DNA from: CAMCHP01 sp036835325
GTDB taxonomy: Bacteria; Bacteroidota; Bacteroidia; Flavobacteriales_D; Sanyastnellaceae
Direction of reading: 5' to 3'
DNA length: 64,000 nt
Assembly: GCA_036835325.1 (NCBI GenBank)
Contig: DAITMF010000012.1
Span: forward strand, 1 to 64,000
Part shown: positions 62,605 through 64,000 of the stretch, piece after piece
Layout of the letters: the number at the start of each line of letters is the position of its first letter
Position numbering within the stretch: position 1 is the stretch's first letter
The notes under the pieces: model-generated
The model's database searches: none
The model's input: only the letters and a program-made list of their open reading frames with translations
What the model was told of the DNA's origin: nothing
Translations under genes and position numbers: made by a program

Positions 62605-63723
62605 ATGGCAAAACGCGATTACTACGAAGTGCTGGGCGTTGCCCGAAATGCCGACGAGTCTGAGATTAAAAAGGCGTACCGCAAGCTCGCGCTGAAGTAC
62701 CACCCCGATAAAAATCCTGACGACAAAGACGCCGAAGAGCGCTTCAAGGAGGCTGCTGAAGCCTACGAAGTGCTCAGCGATGCCACCAAACGCCGCACCT
62801 ACGACCAGTTCGGTCACGAAGGCATGCGCGGCGGTGGCTTCGGCGGTGGCGCAAGCTCCATGAACATGGATGACATTTTCAGCCAGTTCGGAGATATTTT
62901 TGGGGGCGCCTTCGGCGGATTCAGTGGCGGAGGCGGTGCCCGAGGTGGCAGCCGCCGTGTCAAAGGAAGCAACCTACGCATTAAGGTCAAGCTTACCCTT
63001 GAGGAGATCGCCAACGGATCACGGAAGAAAATCAAAGTGCTGCGCCTCGTGCAAGCCGAAGGAGTTGACTTTGGCGACTGCACAACCTGCGGAGGCGTCG
63101 GTCAAGTGCGCCGAGTTACCAATACCTTCCTCGGGCAGATGCAAACCGCATCGACCTGCCCTACTTGTGGAGGAACAGGGAAAACCGTGCGCAACAAACC
63201 CAAAGACACCAACGAACACGGTTTGCGCCGTGAAGATGCTGAAGTCACCATTGACATTCCGGCGGGCGTTGAAGAAAACATGCAGCTTACTGTGCGCGGA
63301 GAAGGCAACGCAGGCCCCTTTGGCGGCGTGCCCGGTGACCTTCTTGTCGTGATTGAGGAAGTTGAACACGACCTCCTCAAACGCAACGGAAAAAACCTCC
63401 ATTACGACCTCTACCTAAACTTTGCCGATGCTGCGCTGGGAACCACAGCCGAAGTGCCACTGATCAACGGAAAGGCGAAAATCAAAATCGACCCTGGAAC
63501 GCAAAGCGGAAAAATTGTCAGACTTCGCGGGAAAGGGCTACCGTCGGTTGAATCGTACGGCACAGGCGATTTGCTGGTAAACATCAACGTTTGGACACCC
63601 CAGTCGCTGAGTTCCGATGAGCGGGCCATGCTCGAGAAAATCCGCGACGCAGCGAACTTCAAGCCCAACCCTACGCACCGTGACAAAGGCTTCTTTCACA
63701 AAGTGAAGGAAATGTTCACCTAG
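62605..63723 (+). CDS. dnaJ: chaperone DnaJ with one zinc centre instead of two
   Basis: The 372-residue co-chaperone activates DnaK ATPase. The J domain has YHPDK (His33-Pro34-Asp35), then a Gly/Phe-rich linker (GGFGGG, FGGFSGGGG). The zinc region holds only two CxxCxGxG motifs, Cys159/Cys162 and Cys185/Cys188, where classic DnaJ has four. This leaves one zinc site and removes the other. The C-terminal substrate domains are complete (VTIDIPAGVEENMQLTVRGEGN, GDLLVVIEE). The same reduction is usual in Flavobacteriia, so it is a lineage trait rather than a defect. Confidence 0.96.
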   Translation: MAKRDYYEVLGVARNADESEIKKAYRKLALKYHPDKNPDDKDAEERFKEAAEAYEVLSDATKRRTYDQFGHEGMRGGGFGGGASSMNMDDIFSQFGDIFGGAFGGFSGGGGARGGSRRVKGSNLRIKVKLTLEEIANGSRKKIKVLRLVQAEGVDFGDCTTCGGVGQVRRVTNTFLGQMQTASTCPTCGGTGKTVRNKPKDTNEHGLRREDAEVTIDIPAGVEENMQLTVRGEGNAGPFGGVPGDLLVVIEEVEHDLLKRNGKNLHYDLYLNFADAALGTTAEVPLINGKAKIKIDPGTQSGKIVRLRGKGLPSVESYGTGDLLVNINVWTPQSLSSDERAMLEKIRDAANFKPNPTHRDKGFFHKVKEMFT

Positions 63724-63812
63724 TGCCGCTCGTCACGCATTTTTCAAGGTTTATCCGATGTGCATAGGCGGGTCGGAGTGTGTTTGTTTAGTTTTGTCGC
63801 AATACCTTTTCT

Positions 63813-64000
63813 ATGAATGCCCTAGACATCACGTCCATCCACAAATCGTATGCCAACCACACGGCCCTGAACAACGTGAGCGTTCACATGCCCGAAGGCT
63901 GCATTTTCGGATTGCTCGGACCGAACGGAGCCGGTAAAACCTCCCTCATCCGAATCATCAACCAAATCACGGCGCCTGACAGTGGCGAAGTGAAGTTCTT
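63813..64000 (+). CDS. ABC-transporter ATP-binding protein, cut by the window edge
   Basis: The first 62 codons are present. They encode ALDITSIHKSYANHTALNNV, then GLLGPNGAGKTSLIRIINQI (Walker A) and PDSGEVKF. The spacing of the A-loop Tyr14 and the P-loop is normal for an exporter-type ATPase of the NatA/GldA kind. The partner permease and the signature motif lie outside. TACCTTTT just before the ATG is a weak -7 element. The 89 bases after dnaJ hold no clear terminator. Confidence 0.92.
   Translation, partial: MNALDITSIHKSYANHTALNNVSVHMPEGCIFGLLGPNGAGKTSLIRIINQITAPDSGEVKF

Overview
The window is a chromosomal segment of a Bacteroidota bacterium, most likely of the Flavobacteriales. The evidence is threefold. 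There are type IX secretion (T9SS) substrates with both classes of C-terminal sorting domain, next to PorP/SprF-like and PorE-like genes. Promoters have the Bacteroidota form TTTG-N19-TAnnTTTG (clearest at 70-100 and 54494-54524). Lineage-typical genes are present: a GWxTD protein, a DUF4290 protein, a TlpA-like lipoprotein with a DUF4369-type N-terminus, and a DnaJ with a reduced zinc finger. Base composition looks even throughout. I see no insertion sequence, prophage, CRISPR array, rRNA gene, replication origin or attachment site, and no gene-free stretch longer than about 270 bases.

Left part, 1-20.7 kb: a cut tRNA-Glu, then proS with a conserved gene of unknown function. Next come a low-complexity lipoprotein and an OmpP1/FadL-type porin, a coiled-coil (zinc-ribbon-family) protein with a Nif3-type protein, and the lipid A genes lpxK and lpxH around a thioredoxin-like lipoprotein. 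These are followed by gap, a beta-propeller T9SS cargo protein, lipA with an outer-membrane-type protein, an OsmC protein, a 43-residue lipoprotein, and a compact run of a BamA-like barrel, a GWxTD lipoprotein and rlmB.

Middle, 20.7-34.1 kb: a surface and secretion block on the + strand. A small exported orphan precedes a 1963-residue SprB-like repeat adhesin with a type B sorting domain, a PorP/SprF-family protein and a PorE-like OmpA lipoprotein, closed by a strong terminator. On the - strand follow a tetratricopeptide-like helical protein, a structured intergenic region and a second type A T9SS cargo protein.

Right-centre, 34.1-54.5 kb: eno and carA, then the whole str-S10-spc-alpha ribosomal superoperon on the - strand (rpsL to rplQ). 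It includes fusA, secY, map, infA and rpoA, lacks tuf and adk, and runs from a consensus promoter at 54.5 kb to a terminator at 36.6 kb.

Right end, 54.7-64 kb: a PcrA-type helicase, a glycoside-hydrolase-like exported protein, a DUF4290 gene, and murA with Asp in place of the active-site Cys. A second thioredoxin-like protein, grpE-dnaJ behind a possible stress-control region, and the start of an ABC-transporter ATPase complete it.

Most of the window is core housekeeping. The parts that remain partly unexplained are the adhesin/PorP/PorE block with its orphan leader gene, the glycoside-hydrolase-like protein, the Gly/Met/Trp/Asn-rich lipoprotein, and a recurring oligonucleotide ACGTCCATCC.
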